Shown here: positions 48,501 through 63,300 of the stretch, in pieces
Numbering within the stretch: the first letter of the stretch is position 1
How the letters are laid out: every line of letters starts with the position of its first letter
DNA from: Rachycentron canadum
Taxonomy: Eukaryota; Chordata; Actinopteri; Carangiformes; Rachycentridae
DNA: 64,000 nt
NCBI GenBank assembly: GCA_038496675.1
Contig: CM076651.1
Coordinates: forward strand, 9,226,746 to 9,290,745
Direction: 5' to 3'
Made by a program: the position numbers and the translations under genes
Notes under the pieces: model-generated
The model's input: the letters and a program-made list of their open reading frames with translations, nothing else
Databases searched by the model: none
Told to the model about the DNA's origin: nothing

Positions 48501-51500
48501 AGGACTCCACAGCCAGGACTCCAGATACTTGCTGTGCTTTGCCGCCCTTCCCTGGCAAAGCTAGCGGTGCCGCCGTGGCATCCGAAACCCACAGCAGAAA
48601 CACTGTGGCTATTGAGCCCCGAGGAGCGCCTCACGGCTCAGCCGTCTACACTGGCATGGGCCATTGTTTGTGTTGGCACTGTGTATAAAGGCAGCCTTTC
48701 TCATGTCTGACTTTTCAGTCTTTGATTTGGGGAAAAAGCACAGTGACTAAACAACAGGGACTGTCCTGTGGTGATGAGATGTGTCAATATGTCAGACGTT
48801 GCCAAATTATATTTGTTGTTTTCCTGTTGGGTCCCAAACCACAGGCAAATTCCTGAGCCTGTCACTGTGTTATTTCAGCATCATAAAGAATTTAAAAGTT
48901 TTCTTTCACTTTCTGCTCCACTTGGAAGTTAAAGCACCAAACATATTTCATTTTAATGGCCCTCATTAGTCTGACAGTGATAGAATCATTCAGGAAACAT
49001 AATGTTATTTTAGGAGAAACTGCCTTAAACTGGTGGACTGAATACAGATGTAGGGAATTGACAGAAGCCATGACTATCACGATTTGCTACACAAATACAG
49101 TTAAGTGACCTGAAGACACAATTTGGACATGATCAATTTCAACATGGATGAGCCATTATAATAAAGATAAACCTGCAACATCACAGTAAAAACACATCTG
49201 ACAACACAGGTATTTCTCATTCTGACAATCAAATCTAAAAGGATTTGGTCCCATATGTTAATTAAGTATGAAAGTTTTTCACTTTTTTTTCAGTCCGACA
49301 ATGAAAGTCAGCAATAAAAGTCAGTAACTGAGTGAAAATGCTGCATCAGGATATCCCATTTGTCAAAGGAAATAGTGACGTTTTTTTCCCTTTTTTTTTT
49401 TTTTTTTGCACATCCAAGCAGGAAACAACCTCCATTCTCCAGACCAAGACATCAAGCTCAGGATCAGTTTACATGTGATGAGAACCTTGCCCAGTGGCAA
49501 TGAAACCTCAATCAGTTGTATTTAAATATTAATTAAGAGCTACAGCTGAAAGCACCTAAACAATGAAAGCAGAATTAAAAAAGAAATAATTCATGACTCC
49601 CATCAGTCTTATTTAGGTCTTCATCCCACATGCACATGCAAGTTTTGGGAGGTTGAGCAAAAAGCACCGTAAGGAAATTAAAAAGGAAGAAAAATTACCA
49701 TGATGAACTGATTTTTGTTTTGCAGAGTAACACAGACAACCAGGAAGCAATCAATCACAGAGCAAAAGCAAAGAGATAAAGTCATCATGCTCAGTACATT
49801 GCTCTTCCTCAGGAATGTAAAAGGGAAGCTGATGGAACCTATTGTCATTGTCAGGTCATGTGAGTGCTGAGAAATGGATTCATGTTGACATATTCCACTG
49901 GAACAAGATATCCTGAGTGTGCAAGTTCCATTCATACCACATTTCCCCAAGACCTGGTGGGTGCAAGTCAGCAGATATTTCAACGTACACCCCAGATTCA
50001 CGGAGCGCGAAGAGAGATCCTGAGAATAACAAGCAGACTCCAACACATGATAACGGCCCCTTTAAGCAGGGGGGAAGTTACACAGCAACATGTTTATTGT
50101 TTCATTTCTCCCAATCCCTCCCATAACCTCCACTTGAGACAGCGCCAAGGCATTTACAAGAAAAGAGGGTTACAAAGGAGCATATATATTCATTCACCGT
50201 CTCAATGACAAATTACCTGACAGCAGCTAATGTTGTTTGGTTTTCATTTCATTCACACAACATCAAAGTTTATTGTATGCTCTCTAGCACAAATTGGGAC
50301 TCAATAATGACAGAAGTTCTTCAGGGGCCAGCTGGAAAAGAGCCGTCTGACCATTGTGTTTGTCCAATAATTAAATAATAATAATAATAATTAAAAAAAA
50401 GAAATTCTTGTCATCACAGCGGAATAGATTTTAAATGTGGAATGAATCTGTCTGCTACCTTGGTTATATCCTTGGAGGTTTGATGTATGCTCCATAAAGC
50501 TTTCTGTTTTATTGAATGAAAGCACAGCCGAGGGCTCTGCAGGCTGCAGGGCCCATCGATCTGTAGCCCCTTGGTAACTTATTACAGGCCCTTGTCTGAG
50601 CTCTCTGAACCCACAGGAAAACAAACTGCTCCTTCATTCAGCTGGTTGTGTGTATCAGCAACTGCAATCATGTCAAGATGTGTCAGTCTTAACAAAAGCA
50701 ATGAATGTGTTGTCAGCATGAGATTTTCTTTTCTTGCCTTTTTCATTGCACCTACTTCCAAAATAAATGGGGCTGGGACGAGGATGTGGAAATATCAGAG
50801 GGCAGAGAGAGAGAGGATGTTTCTCTACCTCCCGTTTTCTGGGATCCTACAAATCTGCCTGAGAAGTGGAGGGTGCAGCCAGGAGAAAAGGATATGTTTT
50901 AACATGCCAGTTTTGGGCTCTTTGAGATTGAATGAATATCGGCCTAATTCTGTCACTTTAATCAACTGAACTTCCTAACAGCCTCAGGTGTCAATCAAAA
51001 GCAGGCGGCTGTATCAGCAGGGAGTAATTCTCCCACCCATATGTTAATCTATGACTGACGTAAAGATCAACACAGACCCACATGAGAATGTTTTTTCTTT
51101 TGGTGGAGCCGGTTTCCTACAGTAAAGTTACAGTTTGAATACCCGGAGTTCACTTGGCCATCATTTGTTTTCCACATTTGATATAATGGCTTGGCATAAC
51201 GTGCGTAAAGTAATAACTGTGTGGAAAAAGGAATATTTAAGGAGTCTGACACATTTATGTCTGCTCGACCTCAGTTAATTCCCTGAAGGCCTTATTCTCA
51301 TGTCTGCTTTTTTTGAGTTTACATCATACTCAGGCTGAGTCCAGGTATTAATAAGGTGCCGGTAATAAGATAAACACTATGCCTTATAGTTTGTCAGTCT
51401 TTCAGATTCCCCATCCTAGCTGTTCAACAAGTCCACTGAGTACACAAGGTGAACTACCTCCCTTAAACCTTTTACTAAACAGTGTAACATGCTACAAAAA

Positions 51501-54500
51501 TATTACAGTGACAGCTGGGAGGAGCACTTTCAGAGGGAGGGATATGGTGAGTCAGCAACACAGTAACATCCTCAAACCAACTCTGATAACAGGATGAGAT
51601 CCTTTTCCTTGTATAATCAGCCCATGTGTTGGGAGCTGAGCACTGAGAGCTCACGTGGGCCCAGTCTGAGTATGACAGGTTGACTGCAATGTCTGCTGGA
51701 CCTCCTGTTCAAGCACATAAACATCTGTTCCACGTAAGGTTAAGATGCTTTCTGGAGACGCTTGCTCCTCAGTGCCTTGTTAAAGCAGCTTTGAGAACTT
51801 ATTTCCCATGTGGACACAACACAGAATAATGAATAGCATATCCAGAGAAGCCTTTGGATCACTGTTTTTGACATTACTTTGCATTTGATGATGAAACACG
51901 AAGGAATTCTGTGTAATAAAAATCTATTGAAATTCATAGATGCTGTAGAGTGGTTAATGACCCCAGAGGGGAATTCTCCCTTTCATTTGCCGTACAACAA
52001 AATGTAACTCAGCAACGTCCTGCACTAGGACAACAAGATAACATGTGACTTGATGGAGTGTAAACACAGGGCAGAGAAAGATGAGATTGGACGGATGGGG
52101 TGGGAGGTGGGGAGGTGCAGGGCAGTAGAAATGGACTGAGGGAAGGACAGAGGAGAAAGGGTGAAAAATTGCATGTGATGTAAAGAGCGTGCAAAACTGT
52201 GCACACATTCAGTACAGTGCATCTCTGTGTTCTCCAGTCGTCATTCTCACGTACAGTTGGACTGATGAGGAATAAGCCGTCTCACGCTCTGACGCTTGGT
52301 GCATCTAATAGGCTCTAATGATGGCCTCACTAAGCCATCAATTCTGTTAACAGGTCTAATGAGAGCAGGTCCAAGTGGACTGAACACACAAGCTCTTAAT
52401 GAACAAACAAACAGATCAGCAGGGGTTCTGCTTATGGATTTCATTGAAAAGATGTCAAGAGGATGCTTGACATGAGCAGGACAATCAGCAGGAATGCGCT
52501 GTGAATCAGAAACACGCTGGGATGGTAAAGGGAGGCCTGTCTGGTCCAGAGAGCGTAGAGAACCCGCAGGCTAAACCGCCCGTGTGGCAAATCACACACG
52601 TTTGCTCAAAATTCAGTGAAGATGAAGATGTGATCTTCACTCTAAATAAGAAACAATAATAAACACAAACAACTCTCTCTCCTCTCCCTCCCTCCTCGCA
52701 TGGTGCATCAGCATGCATGTGACATCAGACTACAAAGCAGCAGCACTGGACCCCAGTGTACAAACATCAATGGCTGCATGTTACACACTTTCCATACAAA
52801 TGAACTCACACACTCACACAGATATTTATCTATTAATTCTACCCATCTCTTATATCGGACTACTTTTTTTTTTTTTTAAATCTCTGTTTAGCTGGCATTT
52901 TTTGCTTCATAAGTGACACAGACAATTACAGGAACTACATGTATGTATTCCTTTCCTGTCTAATCATTTCAGCATCACTGTCATGCTCACACACCAGCAC
53001 CGGCTGACAATGTAAACAACTGTTGTCTCTGCACTATATAACCCAAACTGTACGAACCTGCACTTCACAGCAAAAGAGATCACACACACCTTTAGAGGAG
53101 GGCCCACCTACCTCCACACTGCTGTCTCTGGGTTGTCCCATACAGTATGAAACACGATCCAGGCTCTGATGACAGATTTCTACCACTCTCTGCAGAAAGG
53201 TTAAGTGATCGTGGTTACTGGAAAGCTACACCGGCTCTGTCAGGAGCAGGAGATTGGAAACCATCTGACTGACTTACTCTCCACTAATCAGCACATTCCC
53301 CTAAACGTCAATGAAAAGAGGAGGTTCCCCTCACACAGAGCACCCTCCCCTTGCCTCACTCAGCTGTCTCCCTTCACAGCCTCACTCTCAATCTCTCCCC
53401 CTTTTCTGGCTCTTTAGTCCCCCTCACTCTCACCCCCAATATGCCTCTCTACTCTCATCTGTGGTCATTTATTCAGCTGCTGTGTTGTGGTTCAGTGAGG
53501 ACACGTCAGGAGCCTGCGTGTTGCAGCTCTGCAAGGTCACCCATTGTTTTTTTTGCCCCCCCTTCCCTCTTCAGGACACATGTCGCTGCCGAAGGGGGAA
53601 TCTGAGCCCTCAACCAGAACACATCCTCAGACAGCCAGAGCACAGCCCAAAATGTAGTTAGATAACAGGTCATCTAACAGTCTAAAGGGAAACAGCAATG
53701 CCATTCGTGTGAAGTTTACACAAGTAAGTGTAAATGGATAACCATGAACAGATGAAAACTGCAGACATACAGCATATCCTTATTCAGAAAAATAAACTTG
53801 TGTGTGGCTGACACTGTACATGTGAGTAAAACAAAAAGATTGCTGTCCTGATGCGAACATCCACCTCTCCATGTTCGCTCTGCCTCTGTGCCTCTTGCTC
53901 AGGTCAGTTCTGTCCAGTTGGCCACAGCTGACAAAAACATGTCAAAAATTAAAAAAAAAAAAAAAGAGAGAGAGAAAGATTCTCCGAAATGAACACACTC
54001 TTAGTGGTGTGGCTTCCTATGATGTCAACAAAAATCCAACTGTGATCCAGATACTTTTTCTCTTTGTAGCTCTGTGTATTATACAATAATATTTCATGAC
54101 AGAAATCACAGATCTGTGAGTCACTCTTTTGCTCCCAGGTAGAATTGTTATTAGGTAAACCTTGGCAGTAAATGTCTGTAGAAGCTATCTGGGAAAAAAG
54201 CCAGAGAAACAGACTACAAGGCTGTAGCCGCCTCCGTGGGACTCCAGACCAGGCAAGAGCCCCCATCTGCCTTCATTTGTCTTCTCTCCACTCACCATTG
54301 GATCACAGTGGAATTCAGGACTGCCCATTTATTTGACTTAAAATATCTCCCATTGTTTCATTTCTTAGCTCTCTGCCCTTGACTTACTCACAGCGGATTG
54401 CCTGAATCATTGACTGAGTGGCCATTAACAGAGAGACAACTCTGATGGGCAACTTTTTCATTTTCTTTATGAAGAATGTATCCAGAGCCATGGACTATCC

Positions 54501-56387
54501 ACACAGTGGGAGGGAGATTAACTTAAGACCTCTTTCAAGTACTCACAGGAGATCTTCTCAGACCTTGAGACTGTTCTCTGCCCTGGAGTCCATCCACCAA
54601 CAGATGGCGCTGGTGTACAGTCAACTCTGCACTCAGGCTGATGTAGGGGTTTAGGGACGTATGACTGATCAAAAGACTCCCACTCATCTTTATCAAGAGG
54701 GAGCAAGGAAACAAGCTGATGTAAAGTAGAGCAGCAGTGGGAGGGTTATTGTCATAAAATGAGAAGGGGAGAAAGTGCAGAGAGACAGGATTGAGAGCGA
54801 GGGCTACAGATAGGGAGAGAGAGGAACTTTATTCAGTGGTTCCCGAGGGAGCTCATTTAAGCTGCAGGCGGACATGTTCGGGTCTGTATAAGGAGACAGG
54901 TTTGATCTCTTAGACTCATTTGTCAGAGATGACTCTTCAGTGCTAGGCTTGAGTGGCCCTTATTTTGAAAGTCACTGCCTCCAGTCTGGGTAATAAACCC
55001 TGACACCTACAGTAAGTTGAAAACATGTTTTCCCACAATACCACAACTACTATGGCAATGATAATTATTAAAAAGCACTAATTCGTTTTCTGCAGGGAGA
55101 GTAACTGAAGTCCAGAGAGGAAAAATATCTGGAAAAAACAAGTGAACCTTTGTGAATGATGTCACTGTCATGTGACTATGGGAACCTGAGTGATGTAGGT
55201 TTTACATGTGTCTCTGTGGACAGAGCTTCATAGATTGAAAGCTGAATATATCAAAATTGCATTCACGTGCACAGATCTCTGAGGCCAGTTGTCAAGGCAA
55301 CAGCTAAGACTGACTGAAAAAAAAAATTGCACTGTCCGTGCCGTAGGTGATGATATGGATGTTTGCGTATGTTCAAAGAAGGCCAAAGCCTGCATTCACA
55401 CGCACAGCCCAGAGCAATTAGTCCAATCAGGATAAACGTTTAACTTTAATGACTGTTTACCAGCCACAGTCCCATCCTCCCTGACAGCATGGTTATTTCA
55501 CACTCATGCATGGATGGTAATTTCTCAAGTCATGTGCCCACACCATGCATCCAGGACATTCATTTGATGATCAAATATTAACGGATGAGAAAATGTCAAA
55601 TTCAGACAAATATGTGAATGACGGATATATCATCTCAGTTGTGTTATAAATTATGCATGTGCTTATGATATTAGCTTCAAGAATCTTGGACAATGGTGCT
55701 CTAATGCTTAGTCTTCTGCCAAGAGCAATATATTATCCATTTATTCATCTATTCATTGCAGGCTGAGGCAGAGTGGAAAGCCCCCAAAGGGACCACTCTG
55801 TTTTTATAGAGTAAATGCTGTGTTGTGCCATTATCAACTCCCCCATCCCTTGACTCTATCCCACCTTGCTCATTTCTGACATAAATCAAAACACACTCTG
55901 GATAATGAGGGTCTGCTTTGTCGCAGAAAAGAGTTTGTGGATTAGTAGCAATTACCAACCTGAGCTCTGGAGGCTCAGTTTGTTCACAGCTGGGCATCAG
56001 CTCTCCGTACCTACAGCAATGCAGGTAAAGGACAGCAAAGACACACTAACTCCCATTCATAGGAAAGCACTGCAAGAGAGCAATGATAAGAAGATAAAGA
56101 CATGCACCCCAGCCTCCAGATTGTGCAGCTAATATGGGTTCTAATTACGCAATAATGTGCTGCTCTCGTTTAGTCTGCATGTGCAAGTGCACACATATCA
56201 GCATGTGGACCAATCAATAAACCGATCCTTGCACACAAACTGGAGACTGTGCACATGCATCTGTGCATGTGCATGAGTGTGCACGTGGCATCAAGACCAC
56301 AAGGTACAGAGCGTGTATGCAAGAGCTGCAGTGCAGCAGCATGAGCTCATCACTCTTCTCTTCTCCCCCACCTCCTTCACTGCCCTG

Positions 56388-56425
56388 CCACCACCACCAC
56401 CACCACCACCACCACCACCACCACC
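56388..56425. repeat. (ACC)n trinucleotide microsatellite
   Basis: About 12 uninterrupted CCA/ACC units. ORFs rich in His, Pro or Trp/Gly here are artefacts of it. Confidence 0.95.
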
Positions 56426-59400
56426 CTCCCCCATCCCACCCCTCCTCTTGCTCGCCATTACATAAGTTAATGCAGCACACACCCTCATTATTCTCCAGGC
56501 AGGCGCTGTGAAGAGATGCAAAGGAATATGTCATCAAAAGTAGAAAAGGACAGAAAGAGACAGGAGCTGTGTTTCCCTCAGCGCTTTCACAGTCCCCCAC
56601 TGATCACAAAGAGCTGAGCAGAAGCAAACACATATTTTGGCCCTGCTTTAATCATACACATAACATACACAGAAGGGAAGAATTGGGAAATATTGCAGAA
56701 ACATGACAATTTTGCCAAACATGCACATTTTTATTTTTACTGTGAGCATTTTCCTCATCAGACGCCTCAGTAAACAGCCTGAACATGAAAATCACCATCT
56801 CTACTGGGTGGCATTCTTGAGCATTAGAGTAAACAAACTGACTTCCTCAGATGATTAGCATTTCAAAAGACATACAGCTTGAAATGTGCAGTGTAGATAC
56901 TGCAGCAGAGGCAATACTCCCAAAAACATTCTCCCATAATGTTGCAACCCTGCAGCAATGGAGACAGTGAGGCTGGAGTTTTTTTTCTCAAGCCTTCCCA
57001 TTATGGCTGCACCACAGCAAAACATTGATTAATGTCATGTTCAAATGTCCTTTCAGCAAAATAAGGTAGCCAGAAAAAGGTAATATACAGAGGAGGGGAA
57101 AGTATCATCTCACGCAGTGCTGATGTCCCTCTGGGAGAAACATGAGTGTAAATTATTTAATGGTGTGCGGACACTGACTGCAACTTAACCATAGATCAGA
57201 AAAAGCCAGCACATTAAAAGGACTTTAAATGCCAGGGAAACCTCTGATAAAGGAAAGCACAAAGGCATGTTTAGCTCCTTTTCTTGTCATGGACATTGAT
57301 TAAAAAAAAAAACAAAACAAAAAAAACAAAACAAAACACATCCATAATGATGAAAGACAGCCCATGGAAATAGCCCGAGGACAGATTGTTGCCATGTAAA
57401 CTTATTTTCCACCTGGTTAAGCATTTGGACAAGGCAAGAATAAAAACAGGTGACTAGAAATACAGTGCATCAACTATACTATTACAACTATATTCACAAA
57501 CTAGTGCTTAGCCCAAATGTGCACTAGTTTGTGTAACTGTAACCAAAAATAGACATACAATCAGAAGAAGTACAATGTTATTTTGAACGTTAATCTATTC
57601 AGCACCAGTTCTGTTCAGCAGCTCATGAACTACTCTTCACATCTCCATCATCCTGACATTTCTGACCAGAATACAGCTTCCATCCTAGACACGTCTAAGC
57701 TTTTCCACCCTGGAGAGTATTTTTTTCACTCACCACAGTGGAACTGCAAGCTCGCTTTGGCAGGTTGCTACTTTTCCATTACAAGCAGTTCCTCCCATAC
57801 CCCCCCCCCCCCCCCCCTTAAAAAAGACCTCACTTGTCATTGAGCCAGCGTACCAAAACAGGGAACCAACAGAGGGGTCAGTGCCTTCTCCATTTGATCT
57901 ACTAGCAAAATGGTGAATCCCTTACTCTCCAGCTCCAGGCTCATGTTAAGCCAACACCAATTTGTGCTAATGTGCCCATGAAGTCCTGTTGGAGCCATTT
58001 ACCTATGATGAAGCAGTGCAGGTCTGTCAGCAGGCGTTGAACGAGCCAGTTTATTCCGATTAAGACTCTACATAATTTCCTCTCTGGATATCCACAGTGG
58101 GACGAGGAGGCACCGGTGACAAGAGCCAGATCCACACATACTAAATAAGTAATGCTCTGGTTGTGGCACTCTCTGACACACAACCAGAGTCAGATCAAAT
58201 GTGCACTAATGTCTTCTGTGTCACTGCTACAGGATTCCTGCAGCAGCCAGACATACACGCATCACTTTGTTACTTGAATTTCTCAGCTATTTAGACGCAC
58301 AGCATGAGGACGAGTGAAGTTTGGACAGTCAATGACTGCAGCAATGTATATGGGCAGCTAGTGGTACAAATATATTTCAACTGATATTCAACTGTCATGC
58401 TCAGTATGTATCTAAAATGTTAATTTACATTTATGGACACACCAATCCAATCTGCCAAATGGTTAACACAGATTGGTAACATGGCATCATAAGATTTGGC
58501 CTTTCCACCTTTCCAAAGCGCAGCAAGTGGTGCCTGGCTGTTACCTTTCAGTGAGGTTGTCTATACAGATTTTATCTTACATCAAGAAGAAAGTCCCCAG
58601 ACACTTTGAGTTATGAGGTAAGAGAAAGCCATGTCGGTGATAATGTTATTTGTTTATGATAAAAGATCAACAAAGCCTGATTTATTGCTTTCAGATTTTT
58701 AAAAGTTTAAATATCCATATTGGTACAGGCCTAAAAATGGTGACTATTGTATGTATTTGTGTATTATGTAACCTTTACATGGTTGTGTTGGTGACTGAGA
58801 GAACCTCCTTGTATATTTGCTTTGCCTGCCAGTAACGAGAAAGTAAAATTTGACCCAAGAAAAATAACCCCCCCCATCCACCCCCCCCCCCCCCAAAAAA
58901 AAAACCAAGCTGTGAAAAAACAGTCTAGAGAAAACAAGAGACAGATTCTATAAAAGGCCTGTATGTTCAGAAGAGTTAACACTTTGCTTTAGTTGCAGGA
59001 GTGTGAGGAAAGACATGAGTGCATATGAATATATATAAGATCACAGGCTAACTGTACATGTACCTGAAATGTGCAGAGATAAAATGAGCTCTATGGACTT
59101 TGTATGGAATAATTATAAGGAAGAACAAGGGTCTTCTTTGCACATTGGTTATGAATGTGATAGTTCCAGTGTTCGCAAAGAGATTTAAATGCTGTATGTC
59201 AGAGGACATTCCTGCTGCAGTCGTTTATGGAAAGACAAAGACAAGAAGATAATAGGGCTTAAAAGAGATAAAAAAGAAGGGAAAGATTATTCTTTAAGTC
59301 TTTATTACCAATGTCCTTGATAAAGTAGACCGCCCTGAAAGACCTTGAAAATGGCTTTATTGTTGCCTGTCTGCCTTGTTCCGCTGTGTACTTGTGATAA

Positions 59401-62040
59401 TATATTTCCATGGTTCTAGAAAGGAAACCACCAAGTTTGAGCATATAGACAGGAATGTTATTCGATCAGTCAGACGTCAGAAATATCTGCACAGACTGCT
59501 GCGGTCAGTCGGAAAGGCAACCACCACTTATGCTGCAGGCCACTGCCATCCAAACTGGTTTCTGCCAGATGGTCTCCTACCTTATAGTTCGGCTGGAAAT
59601 GCAGTACTTCCACATCGCATTCCACACGGCAGTGACATCACTGGAGGCATCAGACATGCCCGAAAAAAATGTGCATGGCACCAAAAAGGAAGTTTAAAAA
59701 AAGTTTCAAAAACACAAATCTGCGGCAACTCCCCCTAAAAGAGCCAGAAGAAGTACAGTATGTGCTCACTCCCTTCTCAACCGCAAATTACACCCCACAT
59801 CCTTTACTTTCCATAGAAAACCCACAAAGAAGTTCATTCTTTTGCTGCTAAAGTTACTTAGTCTGTGCCTTTTAAGAAGTTCTCCCTGCCCCAGTTTATG
59901 TTGGGCTCTAGCAAGCTGCCTGATGACCAAGTAAGGTAAAGGCCCAGGACGTATAGCAGAAGAAAATCATCCCTCTTCTTAACAAAAGCTCTCCACCCAC
60001 AATGAACCACACACCAGTCCTGTTTCTCTTCTCTGCAGACACCCCTTCCTTTTTGTTCCTCTTTGTGCCGTCCAATGCAATCTTTCACTCATCTGGAGCT
60101 CCCATGATGCATGCTCCCCAGTACTGATGGGCAGGGCCTATGTTGTGTGTTTGATGTGTGCTTATTTATGCGAAAGTGACTTTAAAAAAAAAAGTGGGGG
60201 AGAGAGAGAGACTGGGAGAAAGAGAGAGCTAGATAGAAGCAGCATAAGAGAGCACTCAGTCCATGAGTGTTTGGTAATACTTGGACCCATGTCCAACAAT
60301 CACACTGTTCTCAGTGGGAAGGCCATGCAGGAGGGAGGGTGAACCCCAGTTCAGCAGCTGGGAGAGGCTGTTTTGAGTTACTACACTGACCTTGCTTTAA
60401 CAACACAGTCTCAGTCTTGGGACACAATGTGAATATGTTACACTGAAGCCAGAGCAATGTAATGAGTTACGCCCAATGACAAGGATATTCCAGTAACTTG
60501 GTGAGATTAGACACGCAATGTGCGTGTGGAAAAAAAAAAAAAAAAAAAAAAAACTTAACAATTGTCCTTAAATACATCCAAAGACCACTGAGTCATCACC
60601 AAGACCAGCTGTAAGCAGCAGTTAGCAGAAGATTTAGTTATTTCTTTAGAACCAAGTAAAACCACACACCTTTTGAAGTTTGGGATTTGAAGTAGTCAAA
60701 AAGAAAAATTGAAAGTATAAAGAGGATGGTTATAATACCATAGTCATTTGGTACCGAGGTAGCACGTACAGTTGGGGGGGGATTCCCTGAAGCCTACGTT
60801 CAAAGACGAGTTGCCAGCTAAATCAGTGATGCATTATTAATGAATCACGGACATACTGAATCCTCACCTTCAGAATGCTAATGCTTATGACAAACTATGT
60901 TTATATATGTGTGAAAGCATTAGCATATAGAGCTGTGACAGAAGGCAGGTGACTCTGAATTTCACACCTCATCGCAGCGTGTGCAGAGGACACCTCTGCA
61001 AACACAAACCAGTTAAATCTTTCTGGTGTTGCATGAGGATAAAGGAAGTAAAATACTGCAGTTCTTGTCTGTACAACTCCAGAACCTGGTACCTAAATTA
61101 TGTTGTATAGAGGGAAACATAGCAATTCTGAAGAACTGCAGTCCCCTGAAGTTGAAATTACAGCTTCAAATACACATGTGAGATTACAGAGCATCAGACA
61201 AATGCTGAATTACGCTGAACAGCAAAGACCACCCAAACATCACAGCGCCTTCATCATTCACCTCTGCACTTTTCTTCACATATTAAACAGGTGATTGTTG
61301 CTATGTGCTAACCAGCTCAATGCGCACTCTCAGTTCAGAGCGTATGGTATGTGGAGCATCAGATATCTGTGTCGTGATAGGCAGTAAAAAGACTTTTTTT
61401 ATGGTCTCAACAAAGCAGCAGGGGGATGGGTTGAGTAATTTAGACAGTGTGTGAGAGTGAGAGTATGAGAGAGGAGTGAGCACCGTTTTAAATGTACCTG
61501 GAAAAAAAAAAAAACACAAACACAAATCAGTGTTTAAACCTCAAATATGATGCATTCAAAGAAAAGGAAACCAACTGCCAGCTATTACTCAGTAGATTTT
61601 GCATCCTCTGATTTAGTGCTGTGATTAACAGCTTTGAAGCATCATCAAAAGCCATTAAATCAAATCTGATTATATGATCAGCATGTTGTGGTGAAAGACG
61701 TCAAAATCCCAAAACACATTATAGATTCATAAAGTATAGATTCCAGATGACAAACTTGATGTGAGCTGCAAAGATAGACTTGGTAATCAGGCGTAGATTA
61801 TGCAGTAGGTTAAAGGTGAATGAGGGAAGGTCCCAGTGGCACAAAGATGAATGAATTCAGTCAGAGCCAGCTCATCTGGTTGTTTCCAGCAGTGCCAATG
61901 CTAAACAGACAACCGACACAAACAAAATCATTCTAAGCGCCAAGTTACTTAACCAAGTGCTTCTACAAAATAACAGCTGTAACCCGGTTCTCTCCAAGTA
62001 AATCGATAATGGCTCAGCCAGCTCACGCACTCCTGAGTAA

Positions 62041-62061
62041 TGTCTCTCTCTCTCTCTCTCT
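62041..62061. repeat. (CT)n microsatellite
   Basis: Ten CT units, seen directly. Confidence 0.9.
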
Positions 62062-62799
62062 GTCAGCCAGTATGTCAGTGTGCAGAGCTAAGCACCACAA
62101 CAGCTCCTCTATCAATCAGCCATGCTTGATGAAGTAATTCCAGAGTCTGTTTTAAAACATACTGATTGCTTAACGCTAGGAGCACTTCAACACAGGAAGC
62201 AGCATCAACAAAGTGAAAGCACTCAGTGATAAAGCAAATTATCAGAGCCAGACGTGAAAGCACACTTTTTTTTTTTTTCCTTTCTTTTTTTTTTTTAAAA
62301 CGTACCTCTTGTAAAAGTTGTTGTGTGGGTGCAAACATAGCACATGCCAGTAATCTAGGCAAAATGCCTTGAACTTCCACATCCTCAGCTCAGACAATCA
62401 ACAGGGCAGAACAGCAGTGAGATCCAACAACATTAAAAGGCACCATGGCAGCAGCAGCACAGGACCCTGCTCATTTCTTCAGCCAGTAAATCCCTTTGCA
62501 TGGATGTGGGATCTGTCCTCCTCTGGAGCTCCAGCCTCGCCACTGCCACTGGATGACAGCCTGAGTGGTTTTAACCCGCCCAGAACAACCACATCACTCC
62601 TGGACCTGTCTCAGTCATCACCAACCCAGAAAGCCAGGCCTGTCAGGAACCTCTCTATGGGATTGATTTGGACCCACTATTAATGCTCGGGATCCACCTC
62701 CCAAAAATAAGCTCTACGTTGGCTGCTTTGGCTCCGTTTTAGCTCCTATCCAGGTCAGCCAGTCTGTCCTCTGTCCTGGTCCCTCAACACAGTGCGTCA

Positions 62800-63300
62800 G
62801 CCCAGGATCCTCTGAGACATCATGGCTACATCCGAAGCTCTGCGCCGTTCCAGCAGGCACAGGTAGTGGAATGTGTGGGAGCGCAGAGACGAAGAGGAAT
62901 CCTCCAAAACTCGCTCATCTCTGTTTGAACGGGCGCAGACGCAATAGGGATCATTAAAGGCCTCCTCTTCTGTCTCCTCCTCCTAAACTTTCTCATGAGC
63001 CCAGAGTCTGGGTTCTTTTCTCTCGCTCTCAGCGTGGTTCTGCTTTGAGCCTAACCCCATCCTCCTCCTCCTCCTCCGGGTGAAATCCTGAACCTTCTCT
63101 CCTCCTATCTCTGTCCCCTTCTCCTGATCCTCTCCCTCTTACTCTCTCTGTTTCCCTCTTACAGCTGCTGCCATCCACACAGGACCTCCCAGAAATGTGC
63201 CGATTCTGGTTGCTGGGCAACACTGCCATACTACTGAAGCTTCAAATGGAAGCCTCGCAGAGCAGCTGGTGATTGGTCGGCTTGTGAGCGGGGAGGGGCT
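62800..63300 (-). promoter_or_regulatory. Candidate distal promoter / first exon (CCAAT, GC-box, RFX X-box)
   Basis: On the minus strand CCCCTCCCC, then CCAATCACC (CCAAT at about 63276-63272), then the palindromic X-box GTTGCCCAGCAAC (63221-63209) occur within 90 bp. Next come an ATG frame (63229, MAVLPSNQNRHISGRSCVDG) and a donor-like CAGCT then GTAAGAGG near 63165. The stretch to 62800 has more CpG than its surroundings. It would suit a distal iqsec1 transcript, but that donor is phase 1 and does not join the 36544 acceptor in frame. If used, it is therefore non-coding or has a further exon between. Confidence 0.33.

Larger units (their letters stand above)
42540..62700. other. Large gene-free interval, probable iqsec1 5' intron or upstream domain
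   Basis: 20 kb in which no supportable exon, tRNA, rRNA or mobile element was found. It contains homopolymer C/G/A runs (42839, 44850, 57800, 58860, 60530), an (ACC)n tract and many short ORFs without family features. In mammals IQSEC1 has distant 5' exons, so this is probably intron or regulatory sequence. Conserved non-coding elements may be present but cannot be recognised without alignment. Confidence 0.45.

Noticed and set aside
56214..56600. ORFs rich in Trp/Gly or His/Pro
   Set aside because: They are translations of an (ACC)n microsatellite.
62369..62683. 104-codon plus-strand ORF
   Set aside because: Ser/Pro-rich without domain, splice or promoter support; kept out as a chance frame.
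63029..63229. MAVLPSNQNRHISG frame as a coding first exon of iqsec1
   Set aside because: Its donor-like site leaves phase 1, whereas the common iqsec1 acceptor at 36544 needs phase 2. It is reported only as a possible promoter or untranslated exon.
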